Below, one piece after another: positions 11,830 to 23,991 of a stretch of 64,000 nt of DNA. The notes beneath the pieces were generated by a model. It made no database searches, had not been told where the DNA came from, and worked only from the letters and a program-made list of their open reading frames with translations. How positions within the stretch are numbered: the stretch's first letter is position 1; each line of letters opens with the position of its first letter. Location: NCBI GenBank assembly GCA_005408345.1, contig SEMN01000200.1, positions 248,001 to 312,000 on the forward strand. Direction: 5' to 3'. The translations under genes were made by a program, and so were the position numbers. Origin of the DNA: Macquaria australasica (lineage: Eukaryota > Chordata > Actinopteri > Centrarchiformes > Percichthyidae).

Positions 11830-13756
11830 ATAGACACGTGAGCACAGACTGCACTATGAGTTCTCACTCAGCAGTATGAACTTCGTGTTTCTAGGAGTTG
11901 AATAAACAGAGAGGAAAAAGTTACATCTTGTTGTTAAGGCACTAAATGAGCCTGGCAAAGAAAACCATGAAGCAATATTACAGTTAAGTGTGAGAGTTTT
12001 ATGCAGAATATTCTATAATTGTCATTTTCATGTAATTTCTCAGATTTGTGCTGAGATTGTCTCCCACTTACACTGATTAGAGAGGGTAAAGGAAGGAGGA
12101 GGTGCATGAAACCAAAGAGAGGAAACGCTTTAGACACTGTCACTGATATCGTATCCTCTTAATTAGCTGTTGCTGAAGAAATAAACTATAATTGTCTGCA
12201 AGGCAGCAAATTAAAACGACTGGTGTAAAACAAGCTCAGAAACACAATATGGGTGTGAACTCTAGTACTGTCCTTTCAAGGCTCGCTCTCTTTGTCGCTT
12301 TTGTGAAGAGAAATCAGTGAGAGCAGTGGGAGTGTGATGATGACAGAGAGTTGAGGAGGTGAGAAAGGCCTACGTCCAAAGTGGCGGACGCAGAGATTCC
12401 CACTGCCCGCTCTCCTCCTCTTCTCTTCTCCGTCTCTACGTCCCTCCTCTTCTCCTCTAATCCCCGGCTGCTGAAGACCTCCAGACGCCCTCCTCTCATA
12501 ATGACACGGCTATCAAACCCAATTGCTGTGGCTCAGACCCAAGGCAGTGCATTAAACCCCTTAGTGTCTGATTGCTTCTCCAGAGTCAAGTGGTTGTGTC
12601 CTCCCTGTCATTCCCCTGGCCACCGCCATCGCTGCCCCGGCTGCTTGGAGCTGCTGAGACGAGAGCCCTCACACGGGCCTGGTTAACCCACTCACCCCAT
12701 TCACAAGTGACCTCATACATGCAATGAGGCAATGGCCTGCACAAAAAGAGACAAGAGTGCTGACTCTTTGACAGACTGCCAAGATTGTTTTCAGGCCAAA
12801 TAAATGAAATATGAGAGACTTTTTGGTGATCTTTAGCAATGTCAAAATGACCTGTATGATGAAAAAAATTCCCTGTAGATTTACTATGAGCTCTCTAATT
12901 TTTTTAAATTATGGGAGCTGTGTGGTACCCACCAAGTTCAAACAATATTGTTTTTAATATTTTAACAAATACATTCAAAAGGGAAATAAAGCACACAGTG
13001 TAGTTGCTTACTTTTTTCTGTTTTGTTGTTACAAATACAAGTACACAAACATACAAATATACAAACTCTTATTAGTTACCTCCTCTCATTTTTTAAAAAG
13101 TAATCCTAAAATTTAACACATGTTGTTATGGTTTTATTCAGTAATATTAGCCAGGAGTTACTTGCCTGAAATCTCTAAATATAACCCCTGAAGGACTTTC
13201 ACTTGAAGAATATGCTCAGTAAATTCAGGCAGTCCTTTGAGGGTGGTATTTCACTTACTTTCATAAAAATAATGATAAAAAAGTTGGTTGCAACCTAAAA
13301 AGCTATGGAAAGACAGGTGTGATAATGTTTAAAGTTTTTGACTGACAATATAAGGATTAAGGACTTTCTATGTTCTACTAGTTCTGACTATGCACATTTA
13401 AGTTCAACATTTTGATAACTTCTCTAAGCAGTTTTTGCAGATTTCATACAATAGCAGTTTGGAGACTAATACTAATATGTTGTGATGTGATTAGCTTCAA
13501 TAATGAATGATCAAACTCATGTGTATTGCATCATCAAAATATTTTTTGACCACTGAAGATACATCAAATTACGTGCAACATAAAACAACCAACAGCAGGT
13601 TATCATGTGTGTTCAATATATAATATTTCCCTGTGAGGGAACACTGCAAGAATCTCTTTCTTTTCTCTCTTATTGGTGGCCAACAGATGATCAAAGCAAC
13701 TGAGCGCAAAAGCAAAAGGTTGGAGACACACTATCAGCAGAATTTTAAAAAAAAAG

Positions 13757-13759
<3 letters not shown>

Positions 13760-13822
<63 letters not shown>
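13760..13822. repeat. (AT)31 microsatellite
   Basis: Sixty-three bases of perfect AT alternation lie between AAAAAAAAAGCTC and AAAGAAGTTG. It encodes artefactual Ile-Tyr runs on both strands. It is self-complementary, can extrude as a cruciform, and is probably length-variable. Confidence 0.95.
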
Positions 13823-13825
<3 letters not shown>

Positions 13826-16800
13826 AAGTTGATATATGAAACATTCAAAAGAATTGAGACTTCGTGACGCAATAAATATTGGCTGAGTTTGTCAGAGAAA
13901 GAATGAAAGTCTGATTTATTTTCAGACTTTTGGTCCGTGGATCTTCACACATGTCAAACAGTGTTACAGCAGAAATCAGTTCTGAAATACATGAACTTGT
14001 GATCTTGTAGATGACGTGAGTTCAAGAAAAGTGTTAGACTGTATTTCTAAACAAAATGTCTTTAATGTTATGCATAATTGATTGCTCAGGGTTGGACCTA
14101 CGCTACAATAATGATTTAGTGAGGGAGCCGTCACCAAACATTGCTGTAGGGATGTTCCTACAGTGCAAATGGCAAAGTATCGTCCACGTTGCCTGCACAC
14201 CCATGGCTCCACTGAAGGGAAAAATAATGGGAATGAAAGAGCAAATATGTGTAAGTATTTGTTTGTCAGTGTGTGTGCGTTCCTGTATGGACGCGTGTAC
14301 ATGTGCATGAGCAGTGTATGTGTGCGTGCCTCCGTGCCGGTGTGTAAGATGGAGTGCAGTGTCGGAGTTTGGGCAGAAGGTGAATAACTACAGTGCTTAC
14401 AGTGTAATCATGGTTCCTGTCAGCCCTGCTGTGGGAGAGGAGGGGGCGCCCAGCAGACTGAGCTCCTCGGTGATGAAGTACAGGCACCGAGGAGCGCTCT
14501 ACACCTGGATATTTATTAACACAGGCCTGACAGTAATGAGGCCTGAACAGGTGGGCTGGGACACACATATCAGAGTGAGGAGCATCCGCCAGGAGGCAGT
14601 GGGGGAGACGGTGAAGACGAGTGGGAGAAGTTCACCCTGCAGGAACGCAGAGAGCTGAGGCTGCACGCCCACTCGTACCTACATACACATCTGACTAGAA
14701 ACAACCACAAAAAACAACTACTAAATGTTTATTCCTCCTATGCTGCTCCAAAATGTGCATGTTGCACTTGTGGAAAACTACGTGTTTCGTTTGAATTTAA
14801 TAAATCACCCAAACATTGATTTAAGATTTGAAGACATGTTAGATTGTCCCAATTGGCAATTGCTGTACATACTGTCGAAATGTATTAAGTTGCTTAGTTT
14901 TGTGGCACTTTTTTGTGTTGCCAAGTATTCAAATAATTGAAAACAAACTCTGCGAATGAAACAGAATGTGAATACAGTGAGAGGTATAATTTGCAAGCCA
15001 ACAGCTCCTGTTATAAAACAGTCTATGAATATCTGGAGCAGTCTTGTGCTTGGTTTACCCTTTAATTTGACAGGAAAACACCACTGTTCCATTTTTGTTA
15101 TTTACAGAAAACAGCACTTTATTCTTAAGAAAGATACTGCAAAACTACCCTGTTAGCATTTTTTAAGTTTAATGACATACTTTCAAATTGCCTGCATTTC
15201 AGGTGAACACTTGACAAACATAGCTGCCAACAAAAGATGGAGAAACATTCAAAGCGGTGTGAATTAAAGCACTGAATTCTCCTTAAAGTACCCTTGCGCA
15301 TAACCAGAGGTAGACATTAAGAGAAAGTTACAGACGTGATAAAGGACATTAAGCTCTCAGTCTGTGCTGTGTGGACTTCAGGATGAACAGCAGAGATGCT
15401 AAGACTGGGAAAGCTGGACAAATCATCAGTAGTGAGGGACATTTTCCAGACCTCATTAGGGTTAAGGACAGAGTCATAGTGAGGTTAAGGGTGAGGGGGT
15501 TCAGTAAGCATGTAGTGATTACAGCTGAGCGATCTGGTGTGTTTGTGTGTCTGTATTCGCCTTGTGCTGCCTCTCTGTACTCCGGTTGTCTTATTAAGAC
15601 TCTGAGTGAGGCTAATCAGTGCTGTCATCTGACGCTGAACAGATGCACCGAACAAAGAAGAGGAGGAGACCACTGCGGGCCCAAGGTGCATCTGCGGGGG
15701 AGGAGAGAGCTGTGCTGCCTGAGCTGATGCTAGCTGATGGCACTCCCTGTCAAGTACCCCTCTCAGAGACTAATGGGTGGAGAAAAGGTAGAGGGTGACT
15801 ACGTCCAACATTTCATGTCAAATCCACCTTAATAATTCGTCATTGCCAGCTGTGACTGACACAAACTGCAGGTGAGACGGCTTCCCGTGCCCACCCAAAA
15901 TGGCACATGGGGAAATTCACTTAACTAACGTAGTCGACTCTGGATCGAGTCTGCAGCACTGTGGGTAATCAGAATTTCTGGTGTGTGAATAAAGAGTGAA
16001 ACATGTGCTTTACAGAGGGGGCACGATTTTGAAAAGGATTAGGGGAAAGGGATGGATGACGGTGCCATGTGAACGCTCCATTATTCTCTGTTGTTATGTC
16101 TCACTTTCACTATCAATTCTGTCTCTTTCTTCCTGTCCTCCTGCTCCTCTGTCTCTTTCTCTAACAGTCTCACTCCGGGTGCCACCCATGGACGGAGAAT
16201 GAGGAACTCAACTAGGACTGCAGACAGACTTTAAAACCAGAGCAGTGACTATTAACTCATCTCTCCAGTCTTCCTGCTGAGTCTGCTGGGAGCTTGCACT
16301 CATTTCCTATGCAGACACTCCTAACAGATGACCTTGGTCTTATCAGGACAGGTTTAGATCTCGCCAAAACCGGCAAGGCGTAATATTACTATTAGATATA
16401 TTTGTTGGAAAGAGACAAATATCACCGTTCATCTGTCATCGTGTTCAAATTTAGCCTCCATAAACCACACTGCATGGTAGCAGTAATGAGAAGTGGGTGA
16501 TCTCTGCCATCTAAAGACGTACAACAATGGTTTCAGATAAGTCTAATTTCAAAATGTGTGATACAGTAGCTTTTGGTTAATCTACACAGATGCGTATCTA
16601 CCACGATGGACCATAAGCTTCTTTTGCAAGTGCATGTTCTGGAAGAAAGTCAACTACAAGTGCAATTGTAAAGGCATCCACTCTACATGGATTTAAATGA
16701 ATACCACACATGTACTGCTTTACACATCAATAAAAAAAGGGGCTTTCTCTTGTGCAACGGGTTCCATTTTTAGCCCTCCAGTCAAACCAGTCACATAAGC

Positions 16801-17279
16801 ATACAATAGGGCTTATTAGCCTATCCCCCACACTGCTGTGCAAGGAGGACAGATCTCCAATCTGAAGAGAACAAGCAGTTGCCTTTAAAGATCCTGTGTC
16901 TGAGGCTAATCTGGTAAACTCCCATAAATGCTCCTCAGCACCCCAGATGGAAGGAATTAGCAGCCCCAGACAGTGCAGAAAGGCCTTAAGCCTGTGATAT
17001 ACCTCTGAGATTAATTAGTTTCCAACTTTAGATATTATTATAGAATCTTAGGTTGCTACAGAAATTACCATGTCTTCAACTCCATTAGACAGTTTTGTGC
17101 CCCAGACCAGGCAGAGAGCCGAGGCGCTTAGCAAGGCTCTGTCTTCCATAATGCATGTTGGCCTCATCCGTACTCTGACAGCACTTAAGAAACCTACAGC
17201 CATTTGAGTGACAAAGATCTCATCTATTTTTCAGTTTTGACTCTCACTGTATGAGGGAGGATCTTATGTGCCATAGAGA
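13823..17279. other. Non-coding unique sequence
   Basis: No host gene is recognised. The region includes a degenerate TG-rich patch near 14250-14345, a perfect hairpin at 14462-14495, and a pyrimidine-rich patch near 16090-16170. The segment 16850-17220 is repeat-free, with AGATTAATTAGTTT near 17008, and resembles a conserved non-coding element in composition only. Confidence 0.35.
14462..14495 (+). other. Perfect 11-bp hairpin
   Basis: GCTCCTCGGTG at 14462-14472 is the exact reverse complement of CACCGAGGAGC at 14485-14495, with a 12-base loop. The stem has 8 G/C pairs out of 11. It is too short for a typical microRNA precursor. It could be a structured transcript segment, a binding site with dyad symmetry, or chance. 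Confidence 0.5.
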
Positions 17280-17348
17280 GTGTGTGTGTGTGTGTGTGTG
17301 CACACAGGTGTCTGCAAGCGTACACGAGCGTGCGTGTGTGTGTGTGTG
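17280..17348. repeat. Interrupted GT microsatellite
   Basis: A perfect GT tract (17280-17300) and a second one (17333-17348) are separated by a CACACA-containing and CpG-containing interruption. The two tracts probably form one decayed dinucleotide repeat. Confidence 0.85.
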
Positions 17349-20300
17349 AAGGGGCAATTAGAAATATGTTGTTGGACAACAGTCTTGGATTTACTCACAA
17401 ATCATCTCAACTCGGTGCATGCTGGAGTGTCTCCGTGTGTGAGTCACAGTTTTAATGAGTTCTTTTCATGCAGTCCTCCGCAGCTTCGCTCGCTGGCGCT
17501 GCAGATTCACTATTTTGCTCTTACAAATCTGTGTGTTCGAGTATATGTGTAGGATAAAGCCTCCAGTCGAGGGAAGATGAGGGATGCATTCCACGAGAGG
17601 AACTAGTGTACACCTTTAAGAGGAAGAAAACAGACAATCTCCTGCCAGTAAGAAATCTGTATCAAATTGTTTTGTGGAAATGACCTGGAGTGGGCAGCTC
17701 AGACCTCCATCTCTGTCCATGTCAGAAAGCTTAGATTCTGAGTCTCCCAATCATCCCCTCTGCTCTCTCTCTCTGAAATGAATTTTACTTGATGTGGTTT
17801 AAAAAATATATTATTAAAACCACTCCAGCACTCTATCACCATCCAGATAACATGCAGAATATATTTTATATTCATTAAAGTGAACTAAATGTATAAACTA
17901 AACATTATTAAACTCATTCTGAAATTCTGAAAACTCATTGTCAACATGTTTTCTTGTTGCATCATGTAAAAGCTGGATCTTAGATTTGAATTTGTTGCAT
18001 GCCAGCTTCCATTAAACATCTTTTGACAGCGCTGCTCAGCATGATAAGTTTCACTCTTACAAAGAGGCGGGGCTAGATAATCCATTAATGTAGCATTAGA
18101 GCAAACTTTTAAGCTTCCTTAGACAGGCCATCTCGAGTATTTGGCAACATCTGAGGTGGGCGGCTTCTTATTGCACATTAAGTGCTTTTAGACACAAGAG
18201 CAGAGCATGTGGTGAGTGATGCATTAGGAGACAGTCTGTCGAAGATATGTGCTCTCATGGATGCCACTTTTATTGATTTCTATAGCCTTTTAATTTAAGG
18301 CACTCTCACTTAAGGCTGAGACAAATGTGAGAAGAGGCTGGCTGCATATTCAGATGTTAATGCTACAATCATGTTCAATTAAAAATGCATGAGGCCACAC
18401 ATTTAACGATAGGTCCCTCGAATCGGCTTGTGTTTGCCTGTCATTAAATAATTAGGATTGGTAAAAAACACACACAGCACGATGTTAAAATGCTTCTAAT
18501 GATTAGCAAGCTCCTTACATGAAATAGGAAAGTCATGGATCAGTTTGTCAAAGACCACGAACGAGACAGAGCAAAGACAATTAATCCCTCAGAGGCTCCC
18601 GCTGACAAACCAAGTAGATGGAGCTCATTGCTGAGTGTATGACCTTGCTGAACAGCCTTGAAAGCACAGGTGACCTCTCTGCCGCTTGATAACTTTTCCC
18701 TGGCTGCATGTGCTAAGTGAAATTGCTGTTTTCAGCCGTGGAGATGTTAGGCTGCAGGTTGACGGCATGCAGAGAGAAAAGAGGGAGGAGTGCCAGGTAA
18801 CTCTGTCTGTTGAGCAGACTGAGGAGGGCACCCGGTGTCAAGCTCATTAACCTCGGCAAGGGAAAAGTTAACAATGAGACAGAAGATATGCATGGCACCG
18901 GGTCACATCCTGAAGTGCTGCTTCTTGTAAAACCTGAACTCTCACCAACTGACACAGCAGCATCGGCATTTCATATATTAAAGGCCTTTTCCTCTGAAGT
19001 GGTGGTACGGTTTTTGAGAGGAGAATGGGGAGTTGCGTATGATACTGTAAGTAGATTTAAATATTCAAAGGCACGGGTGGCTCAGACAGGGCTGATGTGA
19101 TGGAGTATACATCATTATGCTGCTACCAGGGCCTCTCAGTATATCTTCATTTTTAATGCTTCTCATACAGTCATCTACAATCCTGACCTGTTCAAATAAA
19201 GCCTTTGTCCCAGACAGACACAATCAGAGTGATGAGTAAACACATACACTATGTCTATCTTGCCTATTAATCTGGGCACCCAGCTGTGAGGAAGGCTTTG
19301 CTGCCGTATCTCCCCTGGTCCACACAGTAGCCCGTTGGTATTGCTGCCCGTGTTTGGATTTCATCGAGAGCTTGGGATCGTTTCAATGCAACACAGATCA
19401 GAGCACACTGGTGAATGGATTGTGGCTGTTTCTGTGAATATTTTGAACCTGCACTTCAGCATGACAGATCTGGAATATGTGCAACTTAACTTTTTATTCC
19501 AACAGACAATTTTATTCCATGCATGGCGATGGGGACATGAACTCAGAGGTAGATAAAATGAGGCAGCTTAACTCCGTGTCACTGGTGACACAGAGCAGCT
19601 CCAATAGAAACACAGGATAAATCACAAAACCGTGCCTTGTGTACTTATTTGGTCAAAAATAGTTTCAGTATCATTATAGTTAATATTTCTGTAAACAAAA
19701 AGTGAGGAGAATTCAAATATCAGTTTTTAATGAAGGATGCAGATTCTGCCCCAGATGTCTTGTTTAAAACCTGAAAGAATCTGAATGAAACATTGATCCA
19801 CTATTTCCTCAGAGCAACAGTTAGACTGTCTCACAAGATTTCTGACAGAGTTGCCTGTCCACATTTTGGGAAAGTTCAGCTGTCACATGCAGGTAATCTA
19901 CTATACTGACTGGTACTTCATGGACCATTATTCCAACGTACTGTAATTTCATCACTTCAGCCGGACCAAACCCCTTTGGAGGGGATCACTTAACAATGGC
20001 CACTAATGGCAGGCCCAGGAAGGGTGATTTAAGCTTTGGGATGTGTCAAAGCATGCTCATAAAAGGAACACCCCTTAATGTGCTTCTTTGCAAAACCAAC
20101 TTGAAAATCTGATGTGAAAAATGTGTGAATTCAGTGGTAGTTATCGTGGTACGTCATGGATAGTCTAGTGTTTAGTGGTGGGAACTTATGTGTGGCCTAA
20201 TATGCTTATGAATTTATGCTTATGAACCTTGATATAACCTGACTTAGATTACTAAAAGAAAAAAAAAAACAGCAGGTATAAAAAATAGAGCCTATGAACA

Positions 20301-21817
20301 GACGTAAGGTCTGTAACTCTGCAGGTGAATATTCCATGACATTTCATCTGCAGTGGTATTAAGGTGTGGGGGGATACTGGCCATGCGAGTGGGGAGCTGA
20401 CTGAAGCATGAAATTCATTGTCAAATACTTCCTTACAGTTTGGGAGAAAAAAACCCGATGTGGGGAAAATAACAGGAAATAAACTTACTTACTGGCATGA
20501 ATAATGGGAGATTAGTATTTTAAAACACACAATATTAAATGCTACAGAGTCTGACAAAAGGCATTTCTCTTTTTATCATGACCACTTTGTCATATTAAAA
20601 TCCATCATGCCATTTTAAATGGCTCAATTCATAGAAAATATAGGTGTATTAATAGAATATAACAGCAATCCAATTACTCTTTTGAATCTCAGTGTGAAAT
20701 GCATAAATTGCGAATGGGGCGGTCCGCAGAACGTGCGACAGACCTGTTAATGAAGGACTCTGATTAGCATTTGTTAAAACTCAGTGAAGTTCTTATGCTA
20801 AAGGTCAGACTGCTGTTCTGACATGGGGAGATGAAAACGTTCTACTTTTTGGGGGAATGTCATGATTTGAATTAAGATTGTCAGATTGGCTGTAAGCTCG
20901 TATCACAGTGCAGGCGTCTTGTATGACCTTTTCAAGGAATTGTCATTTTCCGCCCCTGTGATGCCACCATGGCTCAGCGGGGGAGAGGCCCCTCTTCTCT
21001 CGCCATGTAATTTGTCCTGGGTGTTACCATTCACACTGCACTACTCCCAGCTACTCGCCCAAATGCCTATGTATCTACAGACCAGCAGGCTGCGACTACA
21101 GAATAACGAGAATGTAGCTGCTCAGGTTCTACTCTACGCTCTGTGTACAGCAGGAAAGGCCTCTGCTGCGTGCTGCTGTTGGCCTGAGCATCACACACTC
21201 ACAGCCCTGCATGGCTTCAGTGCTGGAGCAACCACTGATCTAAAGCAAATATGATCACAGTTAACGATATTAACTACACTCGCTACAACAACTACACCCA
21301 TGAGCGATCAAGCAATGAAGCCAGCAGTGGAAAGTTGCTGTGTACTTTGCACTAAACTACTTTTTCTTACTCACAATGACGTGTTCATAACAGACAACAT
21401 AACATCAAACACAAGCGGTGGCATAAATAATGTGTTGTTTCTATGAAAACCATGTCTCACTTTTGTGTTAGAAACACAGAAAATATAAGGAATTTTCTTC
21501 AACATGTTGCCATAATATTATTACAAAATTCCTAGTAACACAGTTCCATTTTTGTATATGATGAAAAGACATGTAGGTGTAAAATGGGCTAAATTTGATC
21601 AAAAGGACATTTTAAGCATCTGTATTACAAATAATCACTGTTTTAACAGCATTTCATTGACTATATTTTAATGGTAATATTTAAGGTCCCAACTGCACAA
21701 ATATAGTCATAGAAATGGTGTTGAAACAGCAGTTACGGTATCTGTAACTAAGACATCTAAAAAACATTCCCTTTTTTACCGAATTTATCCCAGTTTTTAA
21801 CCTAGATGAGAAAAAGA
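17349..21817. other. Non-coding unique sequence
   Basis: No host gene, RNA or recognised transposon is seen. Several TAAT-containing blocks occur, for example CATTAAATAATTAGGATTGG near 18442. Open frames at 18810-19100 and 20886-21254 lack splice-consistent context or known domains and are considered chance. Confidence 0.35.
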
Positions 21818-22363
21818 TGGATTACCAATTGGGCAAAGGGGCAACTGCCTCGGGGCCCCAGACCCAAAGGGGCCCCAAAAGCCCCAGGTTCGCTGCATGT
21901 CAAGTGGTTTTGGTAGTTCGATTGACTGCAAATTTGTAAGGGAATTTGCAAAACTTAAAAAGTAAAATATCAACTAAGTTGAGTCCTACATTATTAGCTA
22001 CATAATTTTCCTGTCTTGTAGAGGAGCCCTGAGTCAAAATCTAGCTTTATTATTTTCATTATTATTATTATTATTAATTGGCTGTCTGTATGTTCTGCTC
22101 TTGTGGTGCATATTCCTTAATAACATTGTGTTTAATGAAGTTACCACAAACTAACACAAATTAAGCATGATCCTATCATAGGAGTACTGGTTGCACTGGA
22201 CTTAATGATAACTTGGAGGCAACATGGTACATACACATTGCACAGAGGGTGGTAGGTGGAGGAGTGGGGGGTGGCGGGGGTCAGTGGGGGCCCAACAGCA
22301 AGTTTTTACCCCAGGAACCCCAAACTGGTTATTCCAGCCATGTGCAAAATTATATATACAGTA
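21818..22363. mobile_element. GC-rich teleost DNA-transposon-like repeat
   Basis: The left end has TGGATTACCAATTGGGCAAA followed by a GGGGCCCC-rich block. The complement of the right end reads TGGAATAACCAGTTTGGGG, an imperfect inverted match. The interior is AT-rich, with an ATT microsatellite near 22058-22076, and a G-rich block near 22266-22290. I recognise this end structure from fish genomes and suspect a hAT-like non-autonomous element, but no target-site duplication was resolved. Confidence 0.5.
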
Positions 22364-23000
22364 AGTGAATTGAAAAAAATTATGCTTATCCTAAAAATTA
22401 CATAAAAAGACATTTAGTGATGCAGGATCATAAGCAAAGAGAAACATGAGGAAATGAGTACACACTCCCAGGACACTGCAACATGGCTGTAAAACATGTT
22501 TCAGACCTGTTAACGTTGGCCTTAAAGATTCATAGGCCCGTTTACAGACTTGGGGGTCCACACATTTAGCCACTGTGACACAACTTCTGAAGTCTGTCTT
22601 CTGAGATTTGAACCTACAGTGAAGATCATGCTGCATAGCAGCACTATAGCTGATGTGGCACTGCTGCCCTTTCACAGCTAATTGGTCGCTCTGTGCTCAT
22701 CATCTGGTTATCAGCGGTGATTGGCTGATGGTAAGCTGCGACTGGTCATTCGAGTGTCACTAGCCTGTGTTCCTGTAATTAAAATCTGTCATCCAGAACC
22801 ACATCCCTCGTCGCCACTAAACCCTTTCGTCAGATGGCAGAGCTCAGATAAACTGCCTTGCAGTTATTTCTCTGATGAAAGAATAGCACAGTATGTGGTG
22901 CAAAGTTTAGGAAACAGAGAGAAAAGGCCTAAGATACTTCCTCAAAATGTCCTAAAGTTGGTCTTACTGTGCCGAGTAAATAAACAAGGTGTAAATTAAC
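22364..23000. other. Non-coding unique sequence
   Basis: No gene or repeat is recognised between the two transposons. The open frames at 22391-22675 (minus) and 22721-22999 (plus) have no recognisable domain. Confidence 0.35.
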
Positions 23001-23991
23001 TGTAAAGGCCAGTTCAGATCAAAGATTTGCTACGACATGAGTTGAAACTTGCAACTACTTGCAGCGCGCCGGTCTGCAACGTTCTGAAACCTGCGAGTTT
23101 ACACCAATGCGACGAGACAAGATGGCGTATCATTTCCATAGCAAGACTCTCTGTACTTCCGTTCTAACGGCCGGCTTTACAGGCGTTTTTTGCAGCTGAA
23201 TATAATTTGTTGCAGCTTAAAATATGAATGATGATAGTGATAGTAAGTTACTTGCTACAGTTGCATTTTTAGTATTGATGAAACGGCAAAAACATTTTAA
23301 AAAACCTGAGAGGGTCGAGAATTTGGAGCCGTCCATGGGTGCTGAATACTCAGGAGGCAAATGTATGCCGTGAACTTGAGACAGGAGATTTCCCCTCTTT
23401 TGTCAGTTTCTCCCATCTATTCCCGGAACAGTTCGTCGTTTAGAGGAGTTGGTGTCACCTCTAATCAGCAGAGAAAACACTATCGAGACAGCATTTCACC
23501 AGGGGAATAGCTGAACGCTGTGCTTCTTAGCGACAGGCGAGCTACAGCCCATAGATAAAAGAAGTTACATGTTTTACAAGAGAAAAGAGAGCAGATTCAA
23601 CAGTTAAACAAAATTAAAAGTATCCTCCTGACTCTGCCATAACAACTGCAGGCTACTCTATTTTTCTTGCTCTTGCTTTTCTATTAGTCATTTAGTACTT
23701 AGTACTGAGTACTAGTAGTTATTTCATTACTGTATTAATAATCAGTGTAATAAAGAAAGTAGGCTATACTTAATTGATGAGAAAGCTATAACAACCTGAG
23801 TGTAATTGCTGATTGGCTGTTGAAACAGGTGATGTGCCTTACATTCTAAAACCAGCCGCTGGCGATTTGACAAGCTGAGCCGGCTTGAGTCGAGCCGAGA
23901 TGGGCCAGTTCACACCGCTACAACTTTTCCTTGCGACGTTCTAAAACGGTTTCGTCTCGTCGCGAATGTTTGGTCTGAACTGGCTTTTACA
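23001..23991 (+). mobile_element. PIF/Harbinger DNA transposon relic
   Basis: The ends are imperfect inverted repeats of about 24 bp: TGTAAAGGCCAGTTCAGATC on the left, and TGTAAAAGCCAGTTCAGACC as the complement of the right end. Conceptual translation of the interior in shifting plus-strand frames gives pieces typical of Harbinger transposases. The target-site duplication is unclear. The element is about 0.99 kb, far shorter than an autonomous Harbinger with its two genes, so it is internally deleted as well as frameshifted. Confidence 0.75.
23290..23545 (+). pseudogene. Broken Harbinger transposase N-terminal fragment
   Basis: Three frames give overlapping parts of the family's conserved N-terminal region. 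One frame from 23324 reads WSRPWVL, which corresponds to the usual W-RPWL motif. Another near 23430-23475 reads LEELVSPLISRENT, and the frame at 23524-23541 ends in FLATGE. Several frameshifts and an in-frame stop (TAG after the SISPGE motif) separate these. The downstream DDE catalytic region is absent. It is an inert relic. Confidence 0.7.

Larger units (their letters stand above)
10396..13759. other. Non-coding unique sequence with simple repeats
   Basis: No host gene is recognised. It contains a short TA tract (10550-10565) and a CT tract (11811-11829). The block 10890-11170 is CpG-richer than its surroundings, and the frame at 12381-12686 has no family resemblance. From 12800 to 13600 the sequence is AT-rich with no shared repeat. 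Confidence 0.35.

Noticed and set aside
13603..13872. Ile-Tyr repeat frames on both strands
   Set aside because: These are translations of the AT microsatellite.
14314..14658. 114-codon plus-strand frame over the hairpin block
   Set aside because: It starts in a degenerate TG repeat, matches no protein I recognise, and has no clear splice sites; kept only as a comment in the hairpin finding.
15008..15030. ACAGTCTATG word resembling the end of the hAT-like MITE at 60341-60786
   Set aside because: Only about ten bases match, there is no partner terminus and no subterminal similarity. A similar short match near 34139 was also rejected.
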